A stretch of DNA of 6,440 nucleotides from Endomicrobiia bacterium (GCA_009782015.1 WQUP01000059.1:1-6440); one strand, 5' to 3'. Numbered from the stretch's first letter, positions 1 through 5,749 are shown. Numbers and translations: made by a program. The notes: generated by a model not told the origin, from the sequence alone.

Positions 1-1
1 A

Positions 2-358
2 AAAGACGTTTTTGCGGTTCCGGGCAGCATATACTCGATATTTTCAAAGGGCGCCAACTCGCTTATAAAGCAGGGAGCCGTTCCGGTGACAAGCCCGGAA
101 GATATGGCCGAGCATCTGTCAAACCTTCCTTTCGGCGAAACTGCGGCGCAAGACGAAACGCCAAAACCGCAGAGTGAAGACGAAATCGAGCAGTCGGTTT
201 TAGATTTTATATCCCGGCACGACGAAGGCGTAAATCTCGATATGATAGTTCAGGAACTAAATATTTGCGTTTCAGAGGTTGCCGCCATAATCTTGAAACT
301 TGAATTGAGCAGCCGCATAAGAAGCATGAGCGACAATATGTACGTGAAAGTACGATAA
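2..358 (+). CDS. dprA: DprA (DNA processing protein A), C-terminal part; 5' end outside the window
   Basis: The frame is open from base 2 and encodes the last 118 residues. DprA binds incoming single-stranded DNA in the cytoplasm and loads RecA during natural transformation. The visible part begins with the end of the Rossmann-like domain, with the family hallmarks DVFAVPGSI, SKGANSLI and QGAVPV followed by a short helix. A charged linker rich in Glu, Gln and Pro comes next, then a compact C-terminal domain of about 60 residues (from EDEIEQSVLDFI to MYVKV) that looks like the DprA winged helix. GTG at 86 could be read as a start, but the hallmark motifs lie upstream of it in frame, so the gene is simply cut by the window edge. 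The stop at 356-358 is only 2 bp before the first heptamer repeat. topA follows after 234 bp, a common dprA-topA order. Family assignment is secure; whether the gene is intact upstream is unknown. Confidence 0.93.
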   Translation, partial: KDVFAVPGSIYSIFSKGANSLIKQGAVPVTSPEDMAEHLSNLPFGETAAQDETPKPQSEDEIEQSVLDFISRHDEGVNLDMIVQELNICVSEVAAIILKLELSSRIRSMSDNMYVKVR

Positions 359-418
359 AAGCAGAGTGAAGAGTGAAGAGTGAGGAGTGAAGATACGACA
401 AAGACAGTTTTTGTTGTT

Positions 419-445
419 GTCATTCCGTTGAAAAACGGAATCCAT
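419..445 (+). repeat. Small palindromic repeat, ATTCCG...CGGAAT type (left copy)
   Basis: ATTCCGTT (422-429), loop GAAA and AACGGAAT (434-441) form a perfect 8-bp hairpin with a GAAA tetraloop. The layout resembles the Neisseria dRS3 repeat (ATTCCC-N8-GGGAAT). Homology to dRS3 is not claimed. A related inverted copy lies at 489-516. Confidence 0.8.
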
Positions 446-488
446 GTTGCCGTTAAACTATGAAAGGAAGAAAAGAACTTTAGTAAAA

Positions 489-516
489 ATGGATTCCGTG
501 TCAAGCACGGAATGAC
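489..516 (-). repeat. Small palindromic repeat, ATTCCG...CGGAAT type (right, inverted copy)
   Basis: ATTCCGTG (493-500), loop TCAAG and CACGGAAT (506-513) form a perfect 8-bp hairpin. On the minus strand it begins GTCATTCCG and ends GGAATCCAT, like the left copy at 419-445, so the two copies are in inverted orientation and can also pair with each other. Confidence 0.8.
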
Positions 517-592
517 AAACAATGCAGTGTCCGTATCTTCACTCCTCACTCTCCACTCTTCACTCTGCCGTTAAAAAAGGGAGCACAAAAAA

Positions 593-2914
593 ATGTCCAA
601 GTACCTGGTAATAGTAGAGTCACCCGCAAAAGAAAAGACCATTTCTAAAATTCTCGGGAGCGATTATGCCGTAAAAAGTTCTTACGGGCACATCAGAGAT
701 CTGCCTAAAAGCAAGCTCGGAATAGATATCGCGCATAACTTTGAGCCTACATATATTAATGTAGCAAAGGCAAAAAAGCTCATATCCGATTTAAAAAGGG
801 CTGCCGACGCTTCCAGCAAGATATTTCTTGCCACCGACTTTGACCGCGAAGGAGAAGCTATTGCCTGGCATCTCAAGGAAGCGCTTGGTCTGCCGGAATC
901 AAAAATAGAAAGAATAACTTTCCACGAAATCACTTCGGAAGCGATAAAAGAAGCCGTGCAAAATCCAAGACGCATCGACGACGCTCTTGTTGACAGCCAG
1001 CAGGCAAGACGCATTTTGGACAGGATTGTGGGTTACAAGCTTTCTCCGCTTTTGTGGAAAAAGATAAAAATAGGCCTTTCCGCAGGCCGCGTGCAGTCCG
1101 TTGCCGTGATGATAATATGCGAACGCGAAGACGAGATAAAAAGTTTTGTGCCGGTAGAGTATTGGAGCGTTGAAGCGGAGCTGCTTAAACAGACTGGAAA
1201 TACGGCGCCTTTCAAGGCAGCGCTTGCTTCAAAAAACGGCGTAAAATTTGAGAAACTTTCAGTAAAAAACAAGGCTGAAGCCGACAAGATATTAAAAGAG
1301 CTTGAAAACGCAAAATACGTTGTAAAATCAGTGGAAATTAAGCAGCGCAGGCGCTCGCCTTACGGGCCTTACACAACCTCAACCATGCAGCAGGACGCTT
1401 CAAGAAGGCTCGGCTTTTCAGCCTCAAAAACCATGATGATAGCGCAGAAACTGTATGAAGGAATAAACGTTGGGGGCAGTTCTGCGGCAGGTCTTATAAC
1501 GTATATGAGAACGGACTCGCTAAACATAGCCAAAAGCGTGCAAAGCGAAACGTTAAAATTTATCGGGGATAAGTACGGCGCTGACTTTGTGCCGAAAGCT
1601 CCGAGATTTTACAGGACAAAATCAAAAGGCGCGCAGGAAGCGCACGAAGCCATAAGGCCGACTTCGCCGCACAGAATACCGGCTTCCATAAAGCAGTACC
1701 TGACAAACGACGAATTCAAGCTGTACGATCTGATATGGAAAAGGTTTGTCGCAAGCCAGATGTCCGACGCGGTTTACAACACGTCGGCCGCGGATATAGC
1801 CGCAAACGATTACATTTTCAGGGCTTCCGGCAGCATACTGACATTTGAAGGCTTTTTAAAAGTTTACAACATCGAAGATGATGAGAAAGATGCAAATCTT
1901 CCGGAACTTACGGAAGGCGAAGCCTTAAATCTCGTGCAGATTCTGCCGCAGCAGCATTTTACCGAGCCGCCGCCGCGCTACAACGAAGCAAGCCTTATTA
2001 AAGCGCTCGAAGAGCACGGCATAGGCAGGCCTTCAACGTATGCGCCGACGATTAAAACCATTTTGGACAGGGTGTATGTGCGCCTTGACGGCAAAAAATT
2101 CATTCCGACAAATCTCGGCATAGTCGTCAACAACGTTTTAAAAAAATTCTTTGCCAACATAATCAACGTGGCGTTTACCGCGGAAATAGAAGAAAAGTTT
2201 GACGAAATAGCGGAAAACAAAATGCCGTGGCAGAGCGTTATAAAAGATTTTTACGATCCTTTCAAAGAAGATCTTTCGCAAGCCGAAAAAAATCTCGAAA
2301 GGCAAAAGATCGAGCCTCAAAAATCCGATGTGATGTGCCCAAAATGCGGAAAGGTCATGCTTATAAGAGATTCCAGAAACGGCCAGTTTCTCGGCTGCTC
2401 GGGATATCCCGAATGCAAAACGACTATACCGCTCGGGAGAGACGGAAAAGTTTTGCCTGAGCCCGAAGAAACCGACATGAAGTGCGACAAATGCGGCGCG
2501 CCGCTGATTAAAAAAATAGGGTTTAAAGGAAAAGCGTACCTTGCGTGCAAAAACTATCCCGAGTGCAAAACAACATATAATATAGATAAAAACGGCAACA
2601 AAGTATTAAAGCCAGAACCTGAGCCGACAGACATAAAATGCGAAAAGTGCGGCTCGATGATGCTCAAAAGAATCGGAAAAAGAGGGCCGTTTCTAACGTG
2701 TTCGGCATTTCCGAAATGCAGGAACTTGCAATGGATAAAAAAAGAGCCCGTAGCTCCAAAAAAAGAAAAGGTGTCAAAGACACCGGCAAGGCCGGCGGTA
2801 AAGCTGCCGTCAAAAAAGTCATCTCCCAAGGCGAGTTCGACTTCGGCCAAGAAGACGGCAAAACGGACGAAGTCCGCGACGTCCGCGATGTCCGCGCAGA
2901 AGACAAAAAGCTGA
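593..2914 (+). CDS. topA: Type IA DNA topoisomerase I (TopA)
   Basis: This cytoplasmic enzyme relaxes negative supercoils by cutting one strand through a 5'-phosphotyrosine. It has 773 residues, with AAGGGAG (577-583) 9 nt before ATG. The N-terminal TOPRIM domain carries E9 (VESPAK) and the metal-binding D82-x-D84-REGE. SAGRVQS lies at 163-169. The catalytic Tyr is Y304 in LITYMRTDS, and HEAIRPT is at 351-357. The C-terminus has three C4 zinc ribbons: C582/C585/C602/C608, C631/C634/C652/C658 and C683/C686/C703/C709. A tail of about 60 residues rich in Lys, Ser, Ala and Pro follows, probably nonspecific DNA binding. The acidic motif reads DFDREGE rather than the usual DPDREGE; all charged residues are kept. 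The last 184 nt overlap the xerC-like gene in the -1 frame. The repeat element directly upstream obscures any promoter. Confidence 0.98.
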   Translation: MSKYLVIVESPAKEKTISKILGSDYAVKSSYGHIRDLPKSKLGIDIAHNFEPTYINVAKAKKLISDLKRAADASSKIFLATDFDREGEAIAWHLKEALGLPESKIERITFHEITSEAIKEAVQNPRRIDDALVDSQQARRILDRIVGYKLSPLLWKKIKIGLSAGRVQSVAVMIICEREDEIKSFVPVEYWSVEAELLKQTGNTAPFKAALASKNGVKFEKLSVKNKAEADKILKELENAKYVVKSVEIKQRRRSPYGPYTTSTMQQDASRRLGFSASKTMMIAQKLYEGINVGGSSAAGLITYMRTDSLNIAKSVQSETLKFIGDKYGADFVPKAPRFYRTKSKGAQEAHEAIRPTSPHRIPASIKQYLTNDEFKLYDLIWKRFVASQMSDAVYNTSAADIAANDYIFRASGSILTFEGFLKVYNIEDDEKDANLPELTEGEALNLVQILPQQHFTEPPPRYNEASLIKALEEHGIGRPSTYAPTIKTILDRVYVRLDGKKFIPTNLGIVVNNVLKKFFANIINVAFTAEIEEKFDEIAENKMPWQSVIKDFYDPFKEDLSQAEKNLERQKIEPQKSDVMCPKCGKVMLIRDSRNGQFLGCSGYPECKTTIPLGRDGKVLPEPEETDMKCDKCGAPLIKKIGFKGKAYLACKNYPECKTTYNIDKNGNKVLKPEPEPTDIKCEKCGSMMLKRIGKRGPFLTCSAFPKCRNLQWIKKEPVAPKKEKVSKTPARPAVKLPSKKSSPKASSTSAKKTAKRTKSATSAMSAQKTKS
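2720..2723 (+). promoter_or_regulatory. Shine-Dalgarno AGGA that decides the xerC start
   Basis: AGGA lies 7 nt before ATG 2731, inside the last zinc-ribbon codons of topA. The only earlier ATG in the frame (2638) lies within the third zinc ribbon and has no comparable site. No ATG, GTG or TTG occurs in this frame between 2731 and the recombinase core domain. The same AGGA could also act as a frameshift-stimulating internal Shine-Dalgarno for the A-run at 2737. Confidence 0.65.
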
Positions 2915-3777
2915 TCGAGGCTTTTGAAAAGTATTTAAAAGCCGAAAGAAACTTCTCCGTCCACACATTGCGCGCGTACTCTGCTGATATAACGGATTAC
3001 GCGCTGTTTCTTGCAAATTACGGCTCAACGTTTAAATCTTCCGACAAATACTCGGTCAGGGATTACATGGCGTTTCTCGCCAAAAAAAATCTTGAAAAGT
3101 CCACCGGCAACAGAAAGTTTGCGGCCATGCGGACTTTTTATAAGTTTTTGGTTCTCAATTCGATTCTTGAAAAAAGCCCGATGGAAAATATGCGCGGACC
3201 CAAAAAAGACAAAAAAGTTCCGGAATTTCTCACGGAGCAGGAGATGTCTGCTCTTTTTAATACCCCCGAAATGAAACTGCGCGACAGAGCCATGCTTGAA
3301 ATACTTTACTCCTGCGGACTGAGAATAGAAGAGCTGATGGGCCTTAATTTAAAAAACATAGATTTTTTCGCAAACACCGTGACGGTGTTCGGGAAAGGCG
3401 GCAAGGAACGGATCGTTCCGGCAGGAGACAACGCCTTGAAAGTTATGCACGATTACATAAATGAGCGCAGAGCAGAGGGACTGCCGTACGACATAAACTC
3501 GCCTGCATTTTTGAGCATGCGCGCCAAAAGGCTTGAGCAGCGAACCGCCAGAAGAACGCTTCACAAATGGTTTGAGTCCGCGGGCCTAGCCAAAAAAATC
3601 AGCCCGCACACCCTGCGCCACACGTTTGCCACGCACATTTTAGACAGAGGCTGCGATCTGCGCAGCGTTCAGGAAATGCTCGGCCACAAAAATCTTTCAA
3701 CAACGCAGATTTACACCCACGTTACCATAGAAAGTTTGAAAAAAGTTTACGAGAAAGCGCACCCGAGATCGAAATAA
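2731..3777 (+). CDS. xerC: XerC-like site-specific tyrosine recombinase
   Basis: XerC acts with XerD at dif to resolve chromosome dimers. From ATG 2731 the protein has 348 residues. Residues about 61-145 form the SAM-like core-binding domain (from LIEAFEKYL) and about 164-348 the catalytic domain. All active-site residues are present: R198 (CGLRIEEL), K222 (FGKGGKER), H293-x-x-R296 (HTLRHTF), H319 (LGHKN) and nucleophile Y328 (TQIYTH). Their spacing (24, 26 and 9 residues) equals that of E. coli XerD. The ending VYEKAHPRSK and the position after topA favour XerC over XerD, but a single-recombinase XerH or XerA type cannot be excluded. Residues 1-60 are an unusual extension, first Lys/Arg-rich and then acidic, encoded entirely within the topA overlap. 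Typical Xer proteins are about 300 residues and lack it. The stop is followed after 2 bp by a heptamer repeat. Confidence 0.93.
   Translation: MDKKRARSSKKRKGVKDTGKAGGKAAVKKVISQGEFDFGQEDGKTDEVRDVRDVRAEDKKLIEAFEKYLKAERNFSVHTLRAYSADITDYALFLANYGSTFKSSDKYSVRDYMAFLAKKNLEKSTGNRKFAAMRTFYKFLVLNSILEKSPMENMRGPKKDKKVPEFLTEQEMSALFNTPEMKLRDRAMLEILYSCGLRIEELMGLNLKNIDFFANTVTVFGKGGKERIVPAGDNALKVMHDYINERRAEGLPYDINSPAFLSMRAKRLEQRTARRTLHKWFESAGLAKKISPHTLRHTFATHILDRGCDLRSVQEMLGHKNLSTTQIYTHVTIESLKKVYEKAHPRSK
2737..2818 (+). other. Three possible -1 slippery heptamers in the topA/xerC overlap
   Basis: In the topA frame, A-AAA-AAA occurs at 2737-2743 and 2758-2764, and A-AAA-AAG, the E. coli dnaX slip sequence, at 2812-2818. 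xerC lies in the -1 frame, so a slip at any of them would continue into the recombinase without a stop. A Lys-rich tail produces such runs by chance and no strong downstream stem was found, so function is only a possibility. Confidence 0.3.
2869..2895 (+). repeat. Three tandem 9-bp units in the double-coding overlap
   Basis: Units GAAGTCCGC, GACGTCCGC and GATGTCCGC follow each other without a gap. They read EVR-DVR-DVR in the xerC frame and are part of the Ser/Ala-rich tail (KSATSAMSA) in the topA frame. Because 9 is a multiple of 3, gain or loss of a unit keeps both frames open. Confidence 0.75.
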
Positions 3778-3779
3778 CG

Positions 3780-3816
3780 GCAGAGTGAAGAGTGGAGAGT
3801 GAAAAGTGAAGATACG
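3780..3816 (+). repeat. Heptamer array after the xerC stop (same family as 361-397)
   Basis: This 37-bp array of AGTGAAG-type units ending in ATACG matches the reverse complement of 532-568 at 35 of 37 positions. The shared stretch begins with AACGGCAG (3776-3783), overlapping the xerC stop codon. Similarity continues beyond the array: a T-run and TGTCATT follow, as in the element after dprA. The array has the same orientation relative to xerC as the array at 361 has to dprA. Confidence 0.85.
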
Positions 3817-4044
3817 GCAACGACTTTTTTGCTGTCATTGCGAGCCGGAAACGAAGTTTACGGCGCGGCAATCTAGACATAAAACTCTCTTTTCAGTTAG
3901 CTTGAAAATATTATTCCCCTCGGAGCCTGTTCTCGAGGGTCTAAATCGGTGAGAGGGGTGGACGGAGACAAGGTCTCCAGACGGGGCGGTTGACGTTGTC
4001 TTTACCTCGCATCTCCGCATCCTCGCATCGCCTTTGAAAAAACT
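3817..4044. repeat. Repeat-filled spacer with several hairpins and an octamer array
   Basis: No gene is supported here. From left to right: an imperfect palindrome ATTGCGAGCCG (3837-3847) with CGGCGCGGCAAT (3861-3872), of the common intergenic TCATTGCGAG type. Next is CCCTCG (3917-3922), which can pair with CGAGGG (3934-3939), while the overlapping CCCCTC (3916-3921) can pair with GAGGGG (3953-3958), so the two stems compete. Then comes GGAGAC-AAG-GTCTCC (3964-3978). Last is an array of three 8-bp units CTCGCATC, TCCGCATC and CTCGCATC (4006-4029), ending 15 bp before the next start codon. I found no convincing promoter or T-run terminator. Confidence 0.7.
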
Positions 4045-4941
4045 ATGAAAGACAACATAACTCTATTAATGGAAGAAACCGGCTGTGACAAGAGCGAGGC
4101 GGAACTCGCCTTGGTTTTGTCCGATAACGACATTGAAAAAGCGATTACCAAGATCGGCATTCTTCTAAAATTTATCACCGCTTACAAAATCAAGCTCTTG
4201 TTTCCCGCGGAAAACATATACGGCCTTATGCATATAGCCGTAAACATGAAAACGGCGGAGCTGCTGCGCTTTAGCATGGTGTTTTCCCATAATCCCGCGG
4301 TTTACGAGATATCGGCGGATATGGACTGGTTTTCGTTTGAAAAAGCCATTTTTTCTGCGCGCCTTGACGCAGGCGCAATGGAAAGCTACACGCAAAGCAT
4401 AGAAGAAAATATCAGGCTTTATACCGGACAGGCCGTAAAAGAAATAGCCAAAATATCTTCCGATGAGATGTCGGAGATAATAAAATCTTTTTTCAGTCCA
4501 GCCGCGGTAAACACGGAAATCGTGAGCGAAGAGCTCAACCTCACCCAGTTTAAAAAGCTGCCGGATTACGCTTCAAAGCAAAACGAGAGCTCTTACACGG
4601 GATACGAGCTCGGCTATGTCAAACTCGACGTGGCCATTCTTGAAGATTTAAACGGAAAGCCGGCGGGAAAAATATCCGAAGGCGACACGGTTTTATCGCT
4701 GATAACCGATTCCAGAGACATCGCGCACTATCTGGCGCACCTTATCGGCGGCAGAAAAGACGGCAGCATGATACCTCTGCCGGCGACGGTAAAAAAAATA
4801 ACGTCAAAAGACGACGACCTTGAAATACATCTGCATTACGCCCCGTCAATAACCGGCCTTGCGAAAATAAAAAGCGGCGCCATGCTGAAAGTCCTTGAGA
4901 CCAAGAACCCGCCGTGGTGGCGCAGGATTATGCCGTGGTAG
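4045..4941 (+). CDS. Uncharacterised 298-aa protein with N-terminal UBA-like domain
   Basis: I do not recognise the full-length family. Residues 3-37 (ITLLMEETGCDKSEAELA, then NDIEKAITKI) follow the pattern of UBA-type three-helix domains as in archaeal NAC and the N-terminus of EF-Ts (an M-x-x-T-G start, then acidic-aliphatic residues, then a D-I-x-x-A-I helix). Residues 38-155 look alpha/beta and globular. After a polar linker (about 165-185), residues 186-285 look like a beta-rich domain. The last residues, PPWWRRIMPW, are strongly aromatic and basic and might touch a membrane or a partner. No signal peptide or transmembrane segment is evident. ATG 4045 has no clear Shine-Dalgarno, but it keeps the UBA-like domain intact and an in-frame stop lies at 3991-3993. 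Base composition resembles topA. The gene ends 9 bp before an AT-rich heptamer array. A role near the ribosome or in protein binding is only a guess from the UBA-like fold. Confidence 0.85.
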   Translation: MKDNITLLMEETGCDKSEAELALVLSDNDIEKAITKIGILLKFITAYKIKLLFPAENIYGLMHIAVNMKTAELLRFSMVFSHNPAVYEISADMDWFSFEKAIFSARLDAGAMESYTQSIEENIRLYTGQAVKEIAKISSDEMSEIIKSFFSPAAVNTEIVSEELNLTQFKKLPDYASKQNESSYTGYELGYVKLDVAILEDLNGKPAGKISEGDTVLSLITDSRDIAHYLAHLIGGRKDGSMIPLPATVKKITSKDDDLEIHLHYAPSITGLAKIKSGAMLKVLETKNPPWWRRIMPW

Positions 4942-4950
4942 CTCAACGGC

Positions 4951-5088
4951 AGTTAATAGTTAACAGGTAATAGTTAATAGTTATTTTTACGATATACGCA
5001 AAATTTTCAAGAGTAATGTATGTTTTGATTTATATTTACATTACGGCTTTTTAAAACTATTAATTATTCACTATTAACTATTCACTGT
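4951..5088. repeat. AT-rich inverted heptamer arrays in the convergent spacer
   Basis: The left array (4951-4986) runs in 7-bp units AGTTAAT, AGTTAAC, AGGTAAT, AGTTAAT, AGTTATT. The right array (about 5053-5088), read on the minus strand, runs AGTGAAT, AGTTAAT, AGTGAAT, AATTAAT. They are inverted and flank a core with its own inverted repeat (5013-5044), the same plan as the element at 361-568. The left array is preceded by AACGGCAG overlapping its first bases (4945-4952). The right array contains the stop codon of the minus-strand flavoprotein gene. Confidence 0.8.
5013..5052 (+). terminator. Possible intrinsic terminator for the 298-aa gene
   Basis: GTAATGTA (5013-5020) and TACATTAC (5037-5044) form a perfect 8-bp stem around a 16-nt loop, followed by GGC and five T (5048-5052). 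The stem is AT-rich and the loop long, so it would be a weak terminator. It may equally be the core of the surrounding repeat. On the minus strand no good T-run follows. Confidence 0.4.
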
Positions 5089-5711
5089 CTTATAAAATTT
5101 GTTCTCTCGCGCTGCGCTTCTTTTTTGGGGAGCGGCACGCCGGCTTTCTTGGAGGCTTCGAAACTTTTTAGCATCCAGGCTATATTTCTTGCTAGCGTAC
5201 GCATTGTCTGCATTCCTTCGGCGTCTTTTTTGACGTCTTCCGGCGCGCTGCCGTGCACCATGTTCCAATATTGCGAAGGAACTATCGGCATGGCGTTTAT
5301 CGGAAAAAATTTATTGAGCTGATCCAAAGCCGCGGTCGTGCCGGCGCGCCTTGCAGAAACCACGCTTGCGCCCGGCTTGTACGCAAAAGCGCCGGCGGAG
5401 GCAAAAAACAGGCGTCCCAGAAATGCCGTTATTGCGCCCGATGCGGCGGCATAGTGTACCGGAGAACCGACAATAATTCCGTCTATTTTATCGGCATTTT
5501 TCAATATCTCGTTTACTTTATCGTCAATAACGCAGCGTCTTGAACCGTCCGAGCACTTATAACATGACGTACAGCTTTGCACCGGCTTGCTCCCTATATG
5601 AAATATCTCGGTTTCTATACCTTCCTCGTTCAACGTTTTCGCGACTTCGCTTAAAGCCGTATATGTACACCCTTTTTCTCTCGGACTGCCGTTTATGAGC
5701 AAGACTTTCAT
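5082..5711 (-). CDS. Flavodoxin-fold iron-sulfur flavoprotein (NADPH-dependent FMN reductase-like)
   Basis: A 209-residue cytoplasmic protein of the flavodoxin / NADPH-dependent FMN reductase superfamily, expected to bind FMN and transfer electrons; its physiological substrate cannot be read from sequence. The first strand and phosphate-binding loop are MKVLLINGSPREKG (residues 1-14). IVGSPVHY (80-87) is the second flavin-contacting loop, and YWNMVHG (148-154) is typical of the family. The cysteines C47-x2-C50-x2-C53-x6-C60 match the compact motif of archaeal-type iron-sulfur flavoproteins (Isf), which hold a 4Fe-4S cluster. Many bacterial paralogues with such cysteines are annotated only as flavodoxin family protein. 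ATG at 5709-5711 is preceded by AGGGGGG (5716-5722), a strong ribosome site. The gene converges on the 298-aa gene. Its TGA (5082-5084) lies inside a heptamer array, so the last few residues may have been set by the repeat. Confidence 0.9.
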   Translation of the reverse strand: MKVLLINGSPREKGCTYTALSEVAKTLNEEGIETEIFHIGSKPVQSCTSCYKCSDGSRRCVIDDKVNEILKNADKIDGIIVGSPVHYAAASGAITAFLGRLFFASAGAFAYKPGASVVSARRAGTTAALDQLNKFFPINAMPIVPSQYWNMVHGSAPEDVKKDAEGMQTMRTLARNIAWMLKSFEASKKAGVPLPKKEAQRERTNFIRQ

Positions 5712-5715
5712 GGTT

Positions 5716-5722
5716 CCCCCCT
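5716..5722 (-). promoter_or_regulatory. Ribosome binding site of the flavoprotein gene
   Basis: On the minus strand AGGGGGG precedes ATG with a 4-nt spacer (AACC). It fixes the start at 5711 and contrasts with the divergent neighbour, which has no such site. Confidence 0.7.
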
Positions 5723-5749
5723 AAAATTAATCTGAATAAAATATTGTTT

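Larger units (their letters stand above)
361..568. repeat. Nested palindromic repeat element bounded by inverted heptamer arrays
   Basis: Outer arms at 361-397 and 532-568 are 37 bp each and inverted; 36 of 37 positions match. Each arm is a run of 7-bp units of the AGTGAAG type ending in ATACG. Inside lies a second inverted pair (419-445 and 489-516), so the whole 208 bp can fold as one long cruciform. The element fills nearly all of the dprA-topA spacer, starting 2 bp after the dprA stop and ending 24 bp before the topA start. The right arm, read on the minus strand, matches the repeat after xerC exactly for 27 nt. It carries no transposase, so it is at most a non-autonomous, MITE-like element. 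No clear target-site duplication is visible. Confidence 0.85.

Noticed and set aside
250..549. Minus-strand reading frame of 99 codons across the dprA-topA spacer
   Set aside because: It translates the repeat element and the antisense of dprA; composition is repeat-driven and no protein features are visible.
361..568. CRISPR-like array from the repeated AGTGAAG units
   Set aside because: Units are only 7 bp, directly abutting, without spacers, and no cas genes are present.
2638..2730. Longer xerC beginning at ATG 2638
   Set aside because: It would overlap the third TopA zinc ribbon, has no good Shine-Dalgarno, and adds nothing resembling a Xer domain; ATG 2731 has AGGA at proper spacing.
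3916..3978. Riboswitch upstream of the 298-aa gene
   Set aside because: Several stems exist, but no conserved riboswitch core that I recognise and no expression platform next to the start codon; the segment looks like dispersed repeats.
3835..4020. Minus-strand reading frame of 61 codons
   Set aside because: It lies wholly within palindromic and tandem repeats, has no recognisable domain and is flanked by repeat arrays; treated as chance.
4937..4955. tRNA D-arm-like string GTAGCTCAACGGCAG just at the stop of the 298-aa gene
   Set aside because: No acceptor stem, anticodon arm or T-arm (GTTCGA-like) follows in the AT-rich heptamer array; the match comes from the stop codon plus the AACGGCAG repeat lead.
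5253..5543. Plus-strand reading frame of 96 codons antisense to the flavoprotein gene
   Set aside because: Shadow of the well-supported minus-strand gene; no start signal or domain.
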